This document shows, piece by piece, positions 56,849-63,577 of a stretch of DNA of 64,000 nt (position 1 is its first letter; each line of letters begins with the position of its first letter). Below the pieces are notes generated by a model. It did not search any database. It was not told where the DNA came from and saw only the letters and a program-made list of their open reading frames with translations. Source of the stretch: Patescibacteria group bacterium (GTDB lineage Bacteria > Patescibacteria > Paceibacteria > UBA6257 > 2-01-FULL-56-20); contig JAGXBC010000001.1 in the NCBI GenBank assembly GCA_018971305.1, positions 248,001-312,000 on the forward strand, given 5' to 3'. The position numbers and the translations under genes were made by a program.

Positions 56849-58072
56849 ATGAAAAAATTATTCTTTATCTTCTCGCTTGCCATTTCTGTTTTTTACCTGT
56901 CATTTTTATTAACAAGCAGAGTTTTCGCTACAGTCCCCATCAACACCAACCTCCCCTTCTCAACAGGTCCGGACATTCCGTCTACCGTTAACGCTTTCTA
57001 TAAATATGCCCTATATCTCGGAGGCATCCTTGCCTTCGGAGCTGTGGTATTCGGGGGAGTAAAGTATATCTTTGCCGCAGGCAATCCTTCCGGACAAAGC
57101 GAGGGTAAAGATTGGATAAAAAGCGCTTTATTGGGCTTAGTTCTCCTCGGTGGAGCTTATCTCATCCTGAACGTCATCAACCCCAACCTTGTTAACCTCA
57201 ATTTACCAACATTGTCCCCGGCTAATGTGTCGTCGCTCGCGGTAAATTTGTCGAGTTCGAATTTGTGGTATGTTTGCGACAGCAATGGGCTTACAACTGG
57301 TCAGTCGTATTCCGATCTGTCAAGTTGTGATAGCGCCAATTTGTTAAATCCATCGGGCTATACATGCCAGCAGGGCAAATGCCAAAATGGCGGCAATGCA
57401 TATTATCTTTGTGATAGCAATAACCAATCCACTTCGTATACATATTCAGACCTTAGTAGCTGTCAGGCCGACCTTTACAAATATCCGGGCGGTTCCTGTA
57501 AGTCTGGTTCTTGTGTGAGTACGGGGGGCGGTACTTGTCAGTCAACTACGGACTCGAGTAATATGTGTAGCGTGGGTAACGTACAGACTGCATGCTCATC
57601 TTGGGATCCGAATTCTGCTTCGCAAATTTGCCTGGTAGAGAGCGCGGGGGGTAATCCCAATATTATGAGTGGCAGTGATATATGTTATAACAACGGCAAC
57701 CCTGTATCGTTCTCCGGTGGACTGTGGCAAATTAATCTTACTAATACATCCGGCGTTCCGTCAGCTTGTAGTTTCAGCCCAACCAGCAATTATAGTGGGC
57801 AATTGAGGCAGGGTTGTGGGTCGGCATTCTCTTCCACAAACAGCACGCAGGGAAGTTGTATAAAGTGTAATACAAACAATAAGGGGCAGATATATTGTGC
57901 GCAATGGACTTGTTCTTTTCAGGGTTCTACGACTGATTACAACACCTGTGTAAACGGCGCCGAAGCCAATAATAATCAATTGGCTTGTAACCTCTACAAT
58001 AATTCACACGGCGGAAGTTTTTGCCCATGGAAAATTACTGCACAGGGTTGCGGAATTTCCGTACCATGCTAA
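56849..58072 (+). CDS. VirB2-like pilin domain fused to a lysozyme/lytic-transglycosylase-like domain
   Basis: A 407-residue protein of three parts. A signal peptide (FIFSLAISVFYLSFLLTS) precedes the pilin-like domain (about 30-130), nearly identical to that of the 6770 gene, with helices at about 50-76 and 90-112. Two Cys-containing repeats follow (about 140-220: WYVCDSNGLTTGQSYSDLSS and YYLCDSNNQSTSYTYSDLSS). The C-terminal part has an SLT/lysozyme-like pattern: ICLVESAGGNPN with Glu264, and FSGGLWQINL at 288-297, where the G-L-W-Q-I-N motif is typical. The last residue is Cys. The fusion would tether a peptidoglycan hydrolase to a pilus subunit, similar in role to VirB1. Confidence 0.75.
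   Translation: MKKLFFIFSLAISVFYLSFLLTSRVFATVPINTNLPFSTGPDIPSTVNAFYKYALYLGGILAFGAVVFGGVKYIFAAGNPSGQSEGKDWIKSALLGLVLLGGAYLILNVINPNLVNLNLPTLSPANVSSLAVNLSSSNLWYVCDSNGLTTGQSYSDLSSCDSANLLNPSGYTCQQGKCQNGGNAYYLCDSNNQSTSYTYSDLSSCQADLYKYPGGSCKSGSCVSTGGGTCQSTTDSSNMCSVGNVQTACSSWDPNSASQICLVESAGGNPNIMSGSDICYNNGNPVSFSGGLWQINLTNTSGVPSACSFSPTSNYSGQLRQGCGSAFSSTNSTQGSCIKCNTNNKGQIYCAQWTCSFQGSTTDYNTCVNGAEANNNQLACNLYNNSHGGSFCPWKITAQGCGISVPC
56940..57234 (+). repeat. Copy B of the duplicated pilin-domain segment
   Basis: Inverted partner of 7326-7620, collinear without gaps, about 92 percent identical by eye. The encoded residues are nearly unchanged while silent sites differ. Confidence 0.9.
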
Positions 58073-58090
58073 TAAAATAAAAATTTATTT

Positions 58091-58648
58091 ATGAAAAAAT
58101 TAATTATTATCGCGGTCATTATTATAATAATTGTAGCGGTATTATTCTTGGTTTTTATTGGGAGAAGGCAGACCCAGCAGCAAGTTGGCGGCTCTGGTAG
58201 TGTTCGGCCACTTCCAGTTCCCGTCTCCTTGCCACAACCTACCGATCAGACAATTTCTCTGCAGACGAGCCAGGGTTCTATTGTCTTGAAAAATTTTTAT
58301 AATACGGCGGTGGTAGACAATGGCCCCGGCGCTGTTAATGATATAAATATACTTATGAGATCTGATATCGGAAATAAATACCACTATGAGATGGGGTATG
58401 AAAGGCAGGTCAGTAGATTCGACATCGTTTTAAACACCTATTCTTTGGAAGATGCAATTAAATATAGGAAGGAGGCCGAGGCTGATTTCCTAAATATACT
58501 TGGGATCAACGAACCGGATGCGTGCAAACTTAACGTTGACCTCATAGTTAATCCGACATATGTGTCTATCGGCAATTATCCTCCTGGATTCCGATCGGAA
58601 ACTAACTATGGTCTAAGTTTTTGTCAAAGCGGTTTGCCGTTGCAATAG
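58091..58648 (+). CDS. Membrane-anchored protein of unknown function in the pilin block
   Basis: A 185-residue protein with an N-terminal helix (IIIIAVIIIIIVAVLFLVFI), a Pro/Gln linker (about 30-60) and an extracytoplasmic domain with KFHYEMGYERQVSRFDIVLN-like beta and helical segments and two Cys (ACKLNV and SFCQSG). It follows the pilin-lysozyme fusion by 18 bases, so is probably in the same transcript, and precedes the four compact pilin genes. No family recognised. Confidence 0.6.
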   Translation: MKKLIIIAVIIIIIVAVLFLVFIGRRQTQQQVGGSGSVRPLPVPVSLPQPTDQTISLQTSQGSIVLKNFYNTAVVDNGPGAVNDINILMRSDIGNKYHYEMGYERQVSRFDIVLNTYSLEDAIKYRKEAEADFLNILGINEPDACKLNVDLIVNPTYVSIGNYPPGFRSETNYGLSFCQSGLPLQ

Positions 58649-58673
58649 ATTATCCATTGATTTAATTAGTGAA

Positions 58674-58701
58674 TTGAGTTATGGTCCACCTGTTGTACAA
58701 T
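58674..58701 (+). promoter_or_regulatory. Promoter of pilin gene 58709, leaderless
   Basis: -35 TTGAGT (58674-58679), 16-base spacer, -10 TACAAT (58696-58701). The predicted start (about 58708) coincides with the ATG at 58709. Confidence 0.65.
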
Positions 58702-58708
58702 AAAAACA

Positions 58709-59035
58709 ATGCTAAACTCACTATTCAAGCAAATTTTACTCAGAAGCGGTTTGGTTAAGGAAGCGTTTGCCCAAACGCTGATAAACCCCCTTGGGACAGG
58801 TGCGACTTTTACGAGCGTAGTGGACAGCGTAATTAATTTTTTGATAACAATCGGCATACCGATTGCCGCCGTGATGGTTCTAGTCGGAGGCTTTCAGATG
58901 ATGGTCTCCGCCGGTAATCCGGAAAAAATCTCCAGCGGGAAAAAGACCATCGTTTATGCGGCCATTGGCATAGCTGTCATTTTGGCGGGGAAAAGCATTA
59001 TTGTTCTCATCAAAAATGTTCTGGGAGCGTCGTAG
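58709..59035 (+). CDS. TrbC/VirB2-type pilin, 108 aa, Cys-free
   Basis: A compact pilin-like protein with a short N-terminal leader (MLNSLFKQILLRSGLVKEAF then AQTL as a possible processing site), and two membrane helices: VINFLITIGIPIAAVMVLVG and IVYAAIGIAVILAGKSIIVL, joined by a SAGNPEKISSGKKT loop. This is the family hairpin. Unlike the next three pilins it has no cysteine and ends NVLGAS. Its own leaderless promoter is at 58674-58701. Confidence 0.82.
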   Translation: MLNSLFKQILLRSGLVKEAFAQTLINPLGTGATFTSVVDSVINFLITIGIPIAAVMVLVGGFQMMVSAGNPEKISSGKKTIVYAAIGIAVILAGKSIIVLIKNVLGAS

Positions 59036-59054
59036 TCGTGGATTCGCATGGGAA

Positions 59055-59084
59055 TTCACATATATATTACGGAATTGCTATAAT
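59055..59084 (+). promoter_or_regulatory. Promoter of pilin gene 59093, leaderless
   Basis: -35 TTCACA (59055-59060), 18-base spacer, extended -10 TGC-TATAAT (59079-59084), predicted start about 59091, two bases before the ATG. Confidence 0.75.
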
Positions 59085-59092
59085 ATAAAGAA

Positions 59093-59494
59093 ATGAGAAG
59101 CAAAAATTTTTTAATCGGAGAGGCCGGTAGGGTTTTAGGGGTTGCCGCCCCGTCTGCTTTTTTTATAGCTTTACAACTTTTTGCATCCGTGGCGAATGCC
59201 GCAGTTAGTGGGACCGGTATTGACATCAGTACTCCCGACCAAGTAGTCGGCATCATCTGCAGGATCGCCGCCGACATGTTCTGGATCCTAATAGCGCTTT
59301 CTACTGTTATGGTGTTATTCGGGGCTTTCACGTATGTTACAGCCGGAGAGAGCGCGGAAAAGGTGAATAGCGCGCATAAAATAATTACCTATGCCGCAGT
59401 CGGCATAGTTGTGGCCCTGCTTGCCAGGGGTTTCCCTTATATCGTGGCGAGCGTTTTAGGCGCTTCATCCGGAACCGGCATAAAAGGCTGTTAA
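59093..59494 (+). CDS. TrbC/VirB2-type pilin with two-cysteine pattern, 133 aa
   Basis: Signal peptide up to ASVANAA (about residue 37), short linker, then the pilin hairpin: VVGIICRIAADMFWILIALS with Cys56, the loop TAGESAEKVNSAHKI and second helix YAAVGIVVALLARGFPYIVA. It ends GTGIKGC with Cys133 as last residue. The mature protein has only these two cysteines. Very similar to the following two genes. The promoter at 59055-59084 is immediately upstream. Confidence 0.85.
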   Translation: MRSKNFLIGEAGRVLGVAAPSAFFIALQLFASVANAAVSGTGIDISTPDQVVGIICRIAADMFWILIALSTVMVLFGAFTYVTAGESAEKVNSAHKIITYAAVGIVVALLARGFPYIVASVLGASSGTGIKGC

Positions 59495-59505
59495 ACACAA
59501 CCCCC

Positions 59506-59534
59506 TTGTTTTTAGGGTCTGATTATGCTATAAT
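59506..59534 (+). promoter_or_regulatory. Promoter of pilin gene 59578
   Basis: Extended -10 TGC-TATAAT (59529-59534), weak -35 TTGTTT (59506-59511), 17-base spacer. The leader of about 37 bases carries an AAAGAAAGG segment and a AAAGGCCGAAAA box that resembles one before the 60196 gene. Confidence 0.6.
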
Positions 59535-59577
59535 GGATAGAATATAAAGAAAGGCCGAAAAAACATATAAAATATCA

Positions 59578-60042
59578 ATGAAATCAATAAAAAATTACTT
59601 AATAAAATCCGCGCTCATAAGGCGCGACGTAGTTATGGGTTTGAGTTATGCTTTGGTTGGGTTATTCAGCCTTGGCGTAGCTAATGCTCAAACAGGTTTG
59701 CCTGGTATAGGGTTTGTATCGTCCAGGGGTGTAATTTATACACCAACTGTAAGTAGCATATTTTTGGGATCCAATGGATTCATATGTAGAGCAGCCTCTA
59801 TTCTGTTCTGGATTCTTATAGCGCTCACTGTTGTATTTGTATTGGTTGCAGCCTATAAATATCTGACATCCGGCGGCGATGAAGCTAAAGTTTCCAGCGC
59901 TACAAAAACAATCACCTATGCGGCAATAGCTATCGTCGTCGCGCTGCTTGCCAGAGGATTTCCGTTTATTGTAAGTAGCGTTATTGGATATTTTGGAGGA
60001 ACTTATTTAGGCGCATCTGGTCCGCCCCTATTGGGTTGTTAG
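59578..60042 (+). CDS. TrbC/VirB2-type pilin with two-cysteine pattern, 154 aa
   Basis: Signal peptide up to GVANAQ (about residue 38), an extended linker (about 40-62), then the pilin hairpin with Cys70 in NGFICRAASILFWILIAL, loop TSGGDEAKVSSATKT and YAAIAIVVALLARGFPFIVS. It ends ASGPPLLGC with Cys154 as last residue, the only other cysteine in the mature protein. It is closely related to the 59093 and 60196 products. Confidence 0.84.
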   Translation: MKSIKNYLIKSALIRRDVVMGLSYALVGLFSLGVANAQTGLPGIGFVSSRGVIYTPTVSSIFLGSNGFICRAASILFWILIALTVVFVLVAAYKYLTSGGDEAKVSSATKTITYAAIAIVVALLARGFPFIVSSVIGYFGGTYLGASGPPLLGC

Positions 60043-60091
60043 TAAAAATCATTCAGCTGCAACCATCTTCTCGTTAATGGTTAGGATAATA

Positions 60092-60100
60092 TGATATAAT
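60092..60100 (+). promoter_or_regulatory. Extended -10 promoter of pilin gene 60196
   Basis: TG-A-TATAAT: -10 at 60095-60100, start near 60107. The leader of 89 bases has a GTGGC / GCCAC hairpin and an AAAGGTCGAAAA box about 18 bases before the ATG. Confidence 0.6.
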
Positions 60101-60195
60101 TTATTTATTATGCGGGTGTGGCTTTTATAAGAAGTCCCTGCCACCAACTAAGATAATTAGATATATACCCAAAGGTCGAAAAGCGATTAAAATCT

Positions 60196-60555
60196 ATGAA
60201 AAAGTTAATTAAATTTGCGGTTAGTGGTTTACCTGCGCTTTTGCCGGTTATGGCATTTGCGCAAACCTATACTTCTCTCACGGTGACATCGCCGGTTACA
60301 AGCATAGGCGGTTTTATCGGATTGATTTGTACCGCGATAAACTGGTTATTTACGTTCTTGATTGTTTTAGCCGTTCTTTTCGTCCTTCTCGCGGCGTTCA
60401 AGTATTTGACCGCCTCCGGGGATCCGGAAAAGGTTAAAGGTGCAAGCCATCAGTTGATCTACGCGGCAGTTGCCGTGGCGGTCGCCGTTCTTGCAAAAGG
60501 CATTCCGCTGATCGTCGGCAGTTTCTTGGGCGCAAGTGGCCTGAAGTCCTGTTAG
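60196..60555 (+). CDS. TrbC/VirB2-type pilin with two-cysteine pattern, 119 aa
   Basis: Signal peptide up to MAFAQ (about residue 23), then the pilin hairpin with Cys45 in GGFIGLICTAINWLFTFLIV, loop TASGDPEKVKGASHQ and YAAVAVAVAVLAKGIPLIVG. It ends ASGLKSC with Cys119 as the last residue, the only other cysteine. It closes the pilin array and is followed by a strong terminator. Confidence 0.85.
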   Translation: MKKLIKFAVSGLPALLPVMAFAQTYTSLTVTSPVTSIGGFIGLICTAINWLFTFLIVLAVLFVLLAAFKYLTASGDPEKVKGASHQLIYAAVAVAVAVLAKGIPLIVGSFLGASGLKSC

Positions 60556-60576
60556 TCGAAAAGTTTTGTTATGCAG

Positions 60577-60605
60577 CCAAAAACCCGCCAATTGGCGGGT
60601 TTTTG
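60577..60605 (+). terminator. Terminator of the last pilin gene
   Basis: AAAACCCGCCAA / TTGGCGGGTTTT, a perfect stem, followed by a T run. It marks the end of the plus-strand pilin block. Confidence 0.85.
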
Positions 60606-60783
60606 ATTCTATTAATAGGAGATGATAAGAACCTATAATATTTCCAGATATCTAATATCTAAGAACGCATTGCCTTGGCTAGTATTTTTAGGGCTCTTTC
60701 CAGCTGTGGGCCGAGAGGTTTATCAAAGCTCTCCGAACTCTCTGAGGAACCAGCGGAGCGGTACAGCAGTCTTCTGATATCCG

Positions 60784-61578
60784 CTATTTTTCTTCATTCA
60801 GTTTATAGAAGTTCTCAAAAACCTTAGCTACTAAGATCGGGCCGGTACCGCCAGGTGTCGGAGTGTGCCAGCCGGTTTCCATATCGGTAGAATCCAAGTC
60901 ACCCTTATTGTTGTCGTAGCCAAAATCAATAACACCTGTTCCGAGCTTTAACATTCCTGGTTTAATGAGTCCGGCAGATCCGACACCGGTTATTACGAGG
61001 TCTGCTTTTTTAAGTTCAGAGAAATCGCTGCCCCTATGGACGAGGAATAATCCGGCAACTTTTTTTACAAGCCACATAGAGATCGGTTTGCCTACGAGGG
61101 GTCCTAATCCGACGACGGCTACAGAACTGTTTTTAAGGTCATAATTCTGTGTTTTTAGTATTTCTTCAACTACTCCTACCGCCGGGGGCAGGACCGGATT
61201 CCGTCCCGCATAAAAAGCTCCGAGCGAACGCTCTCCCAGAACATCAACATCTTTTTCTCGCGGAATGACGTTGATAACATATTGGGAATTCAAGTGCTCC
61301 GGCAGCGGCAATTGCACGACAACGCCGCCGCAGGTTGTGTGCTCGGCCAATTTACGGACCTCGTCGCGCAATTCGTCGTTCTTCATCTCTGGCGGGAATT
61401 TGTAGATGCGGAAATCAACACCAAGCTCTTTCGCGGTTTTTTCTTTCTGCTTTATAAAACTTACGGAAGATTGGTCATTGCCAACCAAAATTATGCCGAA
61501 GAATTTTGTCGGCTTCGGCATAAGTTTAAGGCGCTCAATTATGCCGGCAGCAATCTCCTTTCCGTTTATCGCAGTCAT
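60784..61578 (-). CDS. folD: Methylenetetrahydrofolate dehydrogenase / cyclohydrolase
   Basis: Bifunctional folate enzyme that interconverts methylene-THF and formyl-THF. The 264-residue protein has the catalytic SVSFIKQKEKTAKELGV (with the Lys of the dehydrogenase/cyclohydrolase site), GGVVVQLPLPEHLNSQYVIN and the NADP-binding GLGPLVGKPISMWLVKKV, ending TPTPGGTGPILVAKV. A little shorter than the usual 280-300. A leaderless promoter precedes it. Together with glyA nearby it suggests one-carbon metabolism is retained. Confidence 0.95.
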   Translation of the reverse strand: MTAINGKEIAAGIIERLKLMPKPTKFFGIILVGNDQSSVSFIKQKEKTAKELGVDFRIYKFPPEMKNDELRDEVRKLAEHTTCGGVVVQLPLPEHLNSQYVINVIPREKDVDVLGERSLGAFYAGRNPVLPPAVGVVEEILKTQNYDLKNSSVAVVGLGPLVGKPISMWLVKKVAGLFLVHRGSDFSELKKADLVITGVGSAGLIKPGMLKLGTGVIDFGYDNNKGDLDSTDMETGWHTPTPGGTGPILVAKVFENFYKLNEEK

Positions 61579-61584
61579 TCAGAT

Positions 61585-61613
61585 ATTCTATGCGCAAAAT
61601 CAGATAAATTCAA
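61585..61613 (-). promoter_or_regulatory. Promoter of folD, leaderless
   Basis: Minus strand: -35 TTGAAT (61608-61613), exact 17-base spacer, -10 TAGAAT (61585-61590). The predicted start is the A of the ATG at 61578. Confidence 0.7.
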
Positions 61614-61645
61614 TTATTTTCTTGGGTGAATAATAACAGGATCTT

Positions 61646-62896
61646 TTATTCAATCGGGAATTTACGGCAGAGTTTTTTTACTAAAGCGAGGACGTTCTCA
61701 TTTTTAGCCAAAACGTCGTTGATAAATCCGGCGACGATTTTCATCTCTTTTTCTTTCATTCCGCGGGTTGTAAGTGCCGGTGTGCCGAGGCGGATGCCGG
61801 AAGGATCCATCGGCGGACGGTGATCGTAGGGGATGGTATTTTTATTGGCGATTATGCCGTTCTGTTCCAGTTTGTCGCTCGCTTCTTTCCCGCCGATGCC
61901 GCGTTCTGCCACGTCTAGAAGAAGAAGATGCGTGTCGGTGCCTCCCGATACTACGCGCCAGCCGAGGCGTTGGAGTTCGCGGGCGAGTGCCTGGGAGTTT
62001 TTAACTATCTGGTGGACATATTTTTTAAATTGCTGCGTAGCGTCTTCTTTAAGCGCAACGGCCGTTGCGGCGATTTGATTTACATGCGGTCCGCCCTGGA
62101 GCCCTGGGAACACTGCTTTATCGACGGCCTTCGCTATATCAACTTTATTGCGATTTGCCGTCCGTGATTCGCGGTTCGTAAAAATCATAGCCCCCCTCGG
62201 GCCGCGCAGGGTTTTGTGTGTCGTGGTTGTAACTACGTCGGCGTAGGGAAATGGCGAAGGATGCGCGCCTCCGGCAACGAGCCCGGCGAAGTGCGACATA
62301 TCAACCATTAAATAGGCGTGGACTGCATCGGCAATGCGGCGGAACTTTTTGAAATCAATTTGCCGCGGATAAGCTGTAAAACCAGCAATGATTAACTTCG
62401 GCCGCTCTTTGCGGGCAAGGCGGAGAATATTTTCATAGTTCAGTAATTCAGTTTTTTCGTCTACTCCATAATGAATAGCTTGCCAAAGTTTGCCCGTCGC
62501 CGAAACCTTGTGTCCGTGCGTCAGGTGGCCTCCCATATCCAGGCGCATACCCATAAATTTTTCTCCTGTAGGCACGAGTGCCAACAGCACGGCCAAATTC
62601 GCCGGGGAGCCGGAATATGGTTGGACGTTAACGCTCCATTTCTTGTAATCCGCCTGCTGGCGGAGAAAAAGTTTCAAGGCCCGTGCCCGGCAAAGATTCT
62701 CAATTTGGTCAACATATTGATTCCCGCCGTAATAGCGCGCGCCGGGATATCCCTCAGCGTATTTATTTGTTAAGGGCGAACCGAGCGCTGCCAGGACATT
62801 GTGTGAGACGATATTCTCCGACGGAATCAAATCCAGTGTTTCTTTTTGGCGTCTTATCTCCGCTCTAATAAGTGATTCAAGAATTTTGTCACTCAT
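61646..62896 (-). CDS. glyA: Serine hydroxymethyltransferase
   Basis: PLP enzyme converting serine and THF to glycine and methylene-THF. The 416-residue protein has NIVSHNVLAALGSPLTNKYA and EGYPGARYYGGNQYVDQIEN at the start, the PLP lysine in VVTTTTHKTLRGPRGAM, and HLTHGHKVSATGKLW. Length and motifs are standard. It supplies one-carbon units for folD and for thymidylate or purine synthesis. It lies 17 bases after the dCMP deaminase gene on the same strand, suggesting an operon. Confidence 0.96.
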   Translation of the reverse strand: MSDKILESLIRAEIRRQKETLDLIPSENIVSHNVLAALGSPLTNKYAEGYPGARYYGGNQYVDQIENLCRARALKLFLRQQADYKKWSVNVQPYSGSPANLAVLLALVPTGEKFMGMRLDMGGHLTHGHKVSATGKLWQAIHYGVDEKTELLNYENILRLARKERPKLIIAGFTAYPRQIDFKKFRRIADAVHAYLMVDMSHFAGLVAGGAHPSPFPYADVVTTTTHKTLRGPRGAMIFTNRESRTANRNKVDIAKAVDKAVFPGLQGGPHVNQIAATAVALKEDATQQFKKYVHQIVKNSQALARELQRLGWRVVSGGTDTHLLLLDVAERGIGGKEASDKLEQNGIIANKNTIPYDHRPPMDPSGIRLGTPALTTRGMKEKEMKIVAGFINDVLAKNENVLALVKKLCRKFPIE

Positions 62897-62912
62897 ATTT
62901 GTTTTTAAAGTT

Positions 62913-63449
62913 TTAATTTACCCCCTTTAATTCTACCTTTCCTTCGTTTATGCGGTCCGGAACGTCTTCCGAAAATATCTGGATAAGCTCTTTTTCCCAA
63001 TCTGGATTTTCTTTATATTCAACCACATCTATTCCTGCGGAGCGCAGAAGTTTTGGTGTTTCGGAATTACGGTATATTTTGGCCATTACCACGCGTTTTA
63101 CATCGCACGCTATGATATATTTTGCGCAATGTATGCAGGGAGAGTATTTTGTGTACATTGTTGATCCTGCCGTACTTGTACCGCCTTGAATCGCGGCTTG
63201 CAAAAGAACGTTATGCTCTCCGTGGATGGTCCTAACACAGTGTCCTTCTTCCGTTAAGTGTCCAACGTCGTCGCAATGCGGCTGGCTTGGCGGAGAACCG
63301 TTATAACCCGTAGCTATAATCCGATTATTTTTTACGAGAATGGCCCCAGAGTAAAGCCGGTTGCAAGTACCGCGAGACGCGACAACCTTGGCGATTGCCA
63401 TAAAATAATCGTCCCAAGAAGGCCTGTAATGTTTTCTTTCTTCTGGCAT
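62913..63449 (-). CDS. dCMP deaminase-like cytidine/deoxycytidylate deaminase
   Basis: Zinc enzyme deaminating dCMP to dUMP, a thymidylate precursor. From the ATG at 63449 the 178-residue protein begins MPEERKHYRPSWDDYFMAIA and has the zinc motifs: TIHGEHNVLLQAA (HGE in place of the common HAE) and SPCIHCAKYIIACDVKRV (PCxxC). The family-typical CNRLYSGAILVKNNRIIATG and NGSPPSQPHCDD precede. A TTG at 63494 would add 15 residues and is less likely. Upstream of glyA in the same direction. Confidence 0.92.
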   Translation of the reverse strand: MPEERKHYRPSWDDYFMAIAKVVASRGTCNRLYSGAILVKNNRIIATGYNGSPPSQPHCDDVGHLTEEGHCVRTIHGEHNVLLQAAIQGGTSTAGSTMYTKYSPCIHCAKYIIACDVKRVVMAKIYRNSETPKLLRSAGIDVVEYKENPDWEKELIQIFSEDVPDRINEGKVELKGVN

Positions 63450-63540
63450 GGTTGGTTTGAAGTTAATTTTATCACCGGGTGTTGCCCCCGGCAATTTCCG
63501 TAAAACTTGTATTGATTCTAACTCTGTTTTATAGAAAAGA

Positions 63541-63577
63541 AAAAAGCCGCGTCATTTTGCTGTGCATGATGCGGCTT
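63541..63577 (-). terminator. Terminator of the membrane protein at the window end
   Basis: On the minus strand AAGCCGC and GCGGCTT arms with ATGAC / AT-rich inner pairing, followed by TTTTTC. It overlaps the stop of the gene at 63576. Confidence 0.75.

Noticed and set aside
60663..60783. Minus-strand frame after folD encoding a Ser/Glu-rich 40-codon stretch that ends AKAMRS
   Set aside because: It has no ATG, GTG or TTG start downstream of the last stop, so only a decayed gene end could be claimed; support is too thin for a feature.
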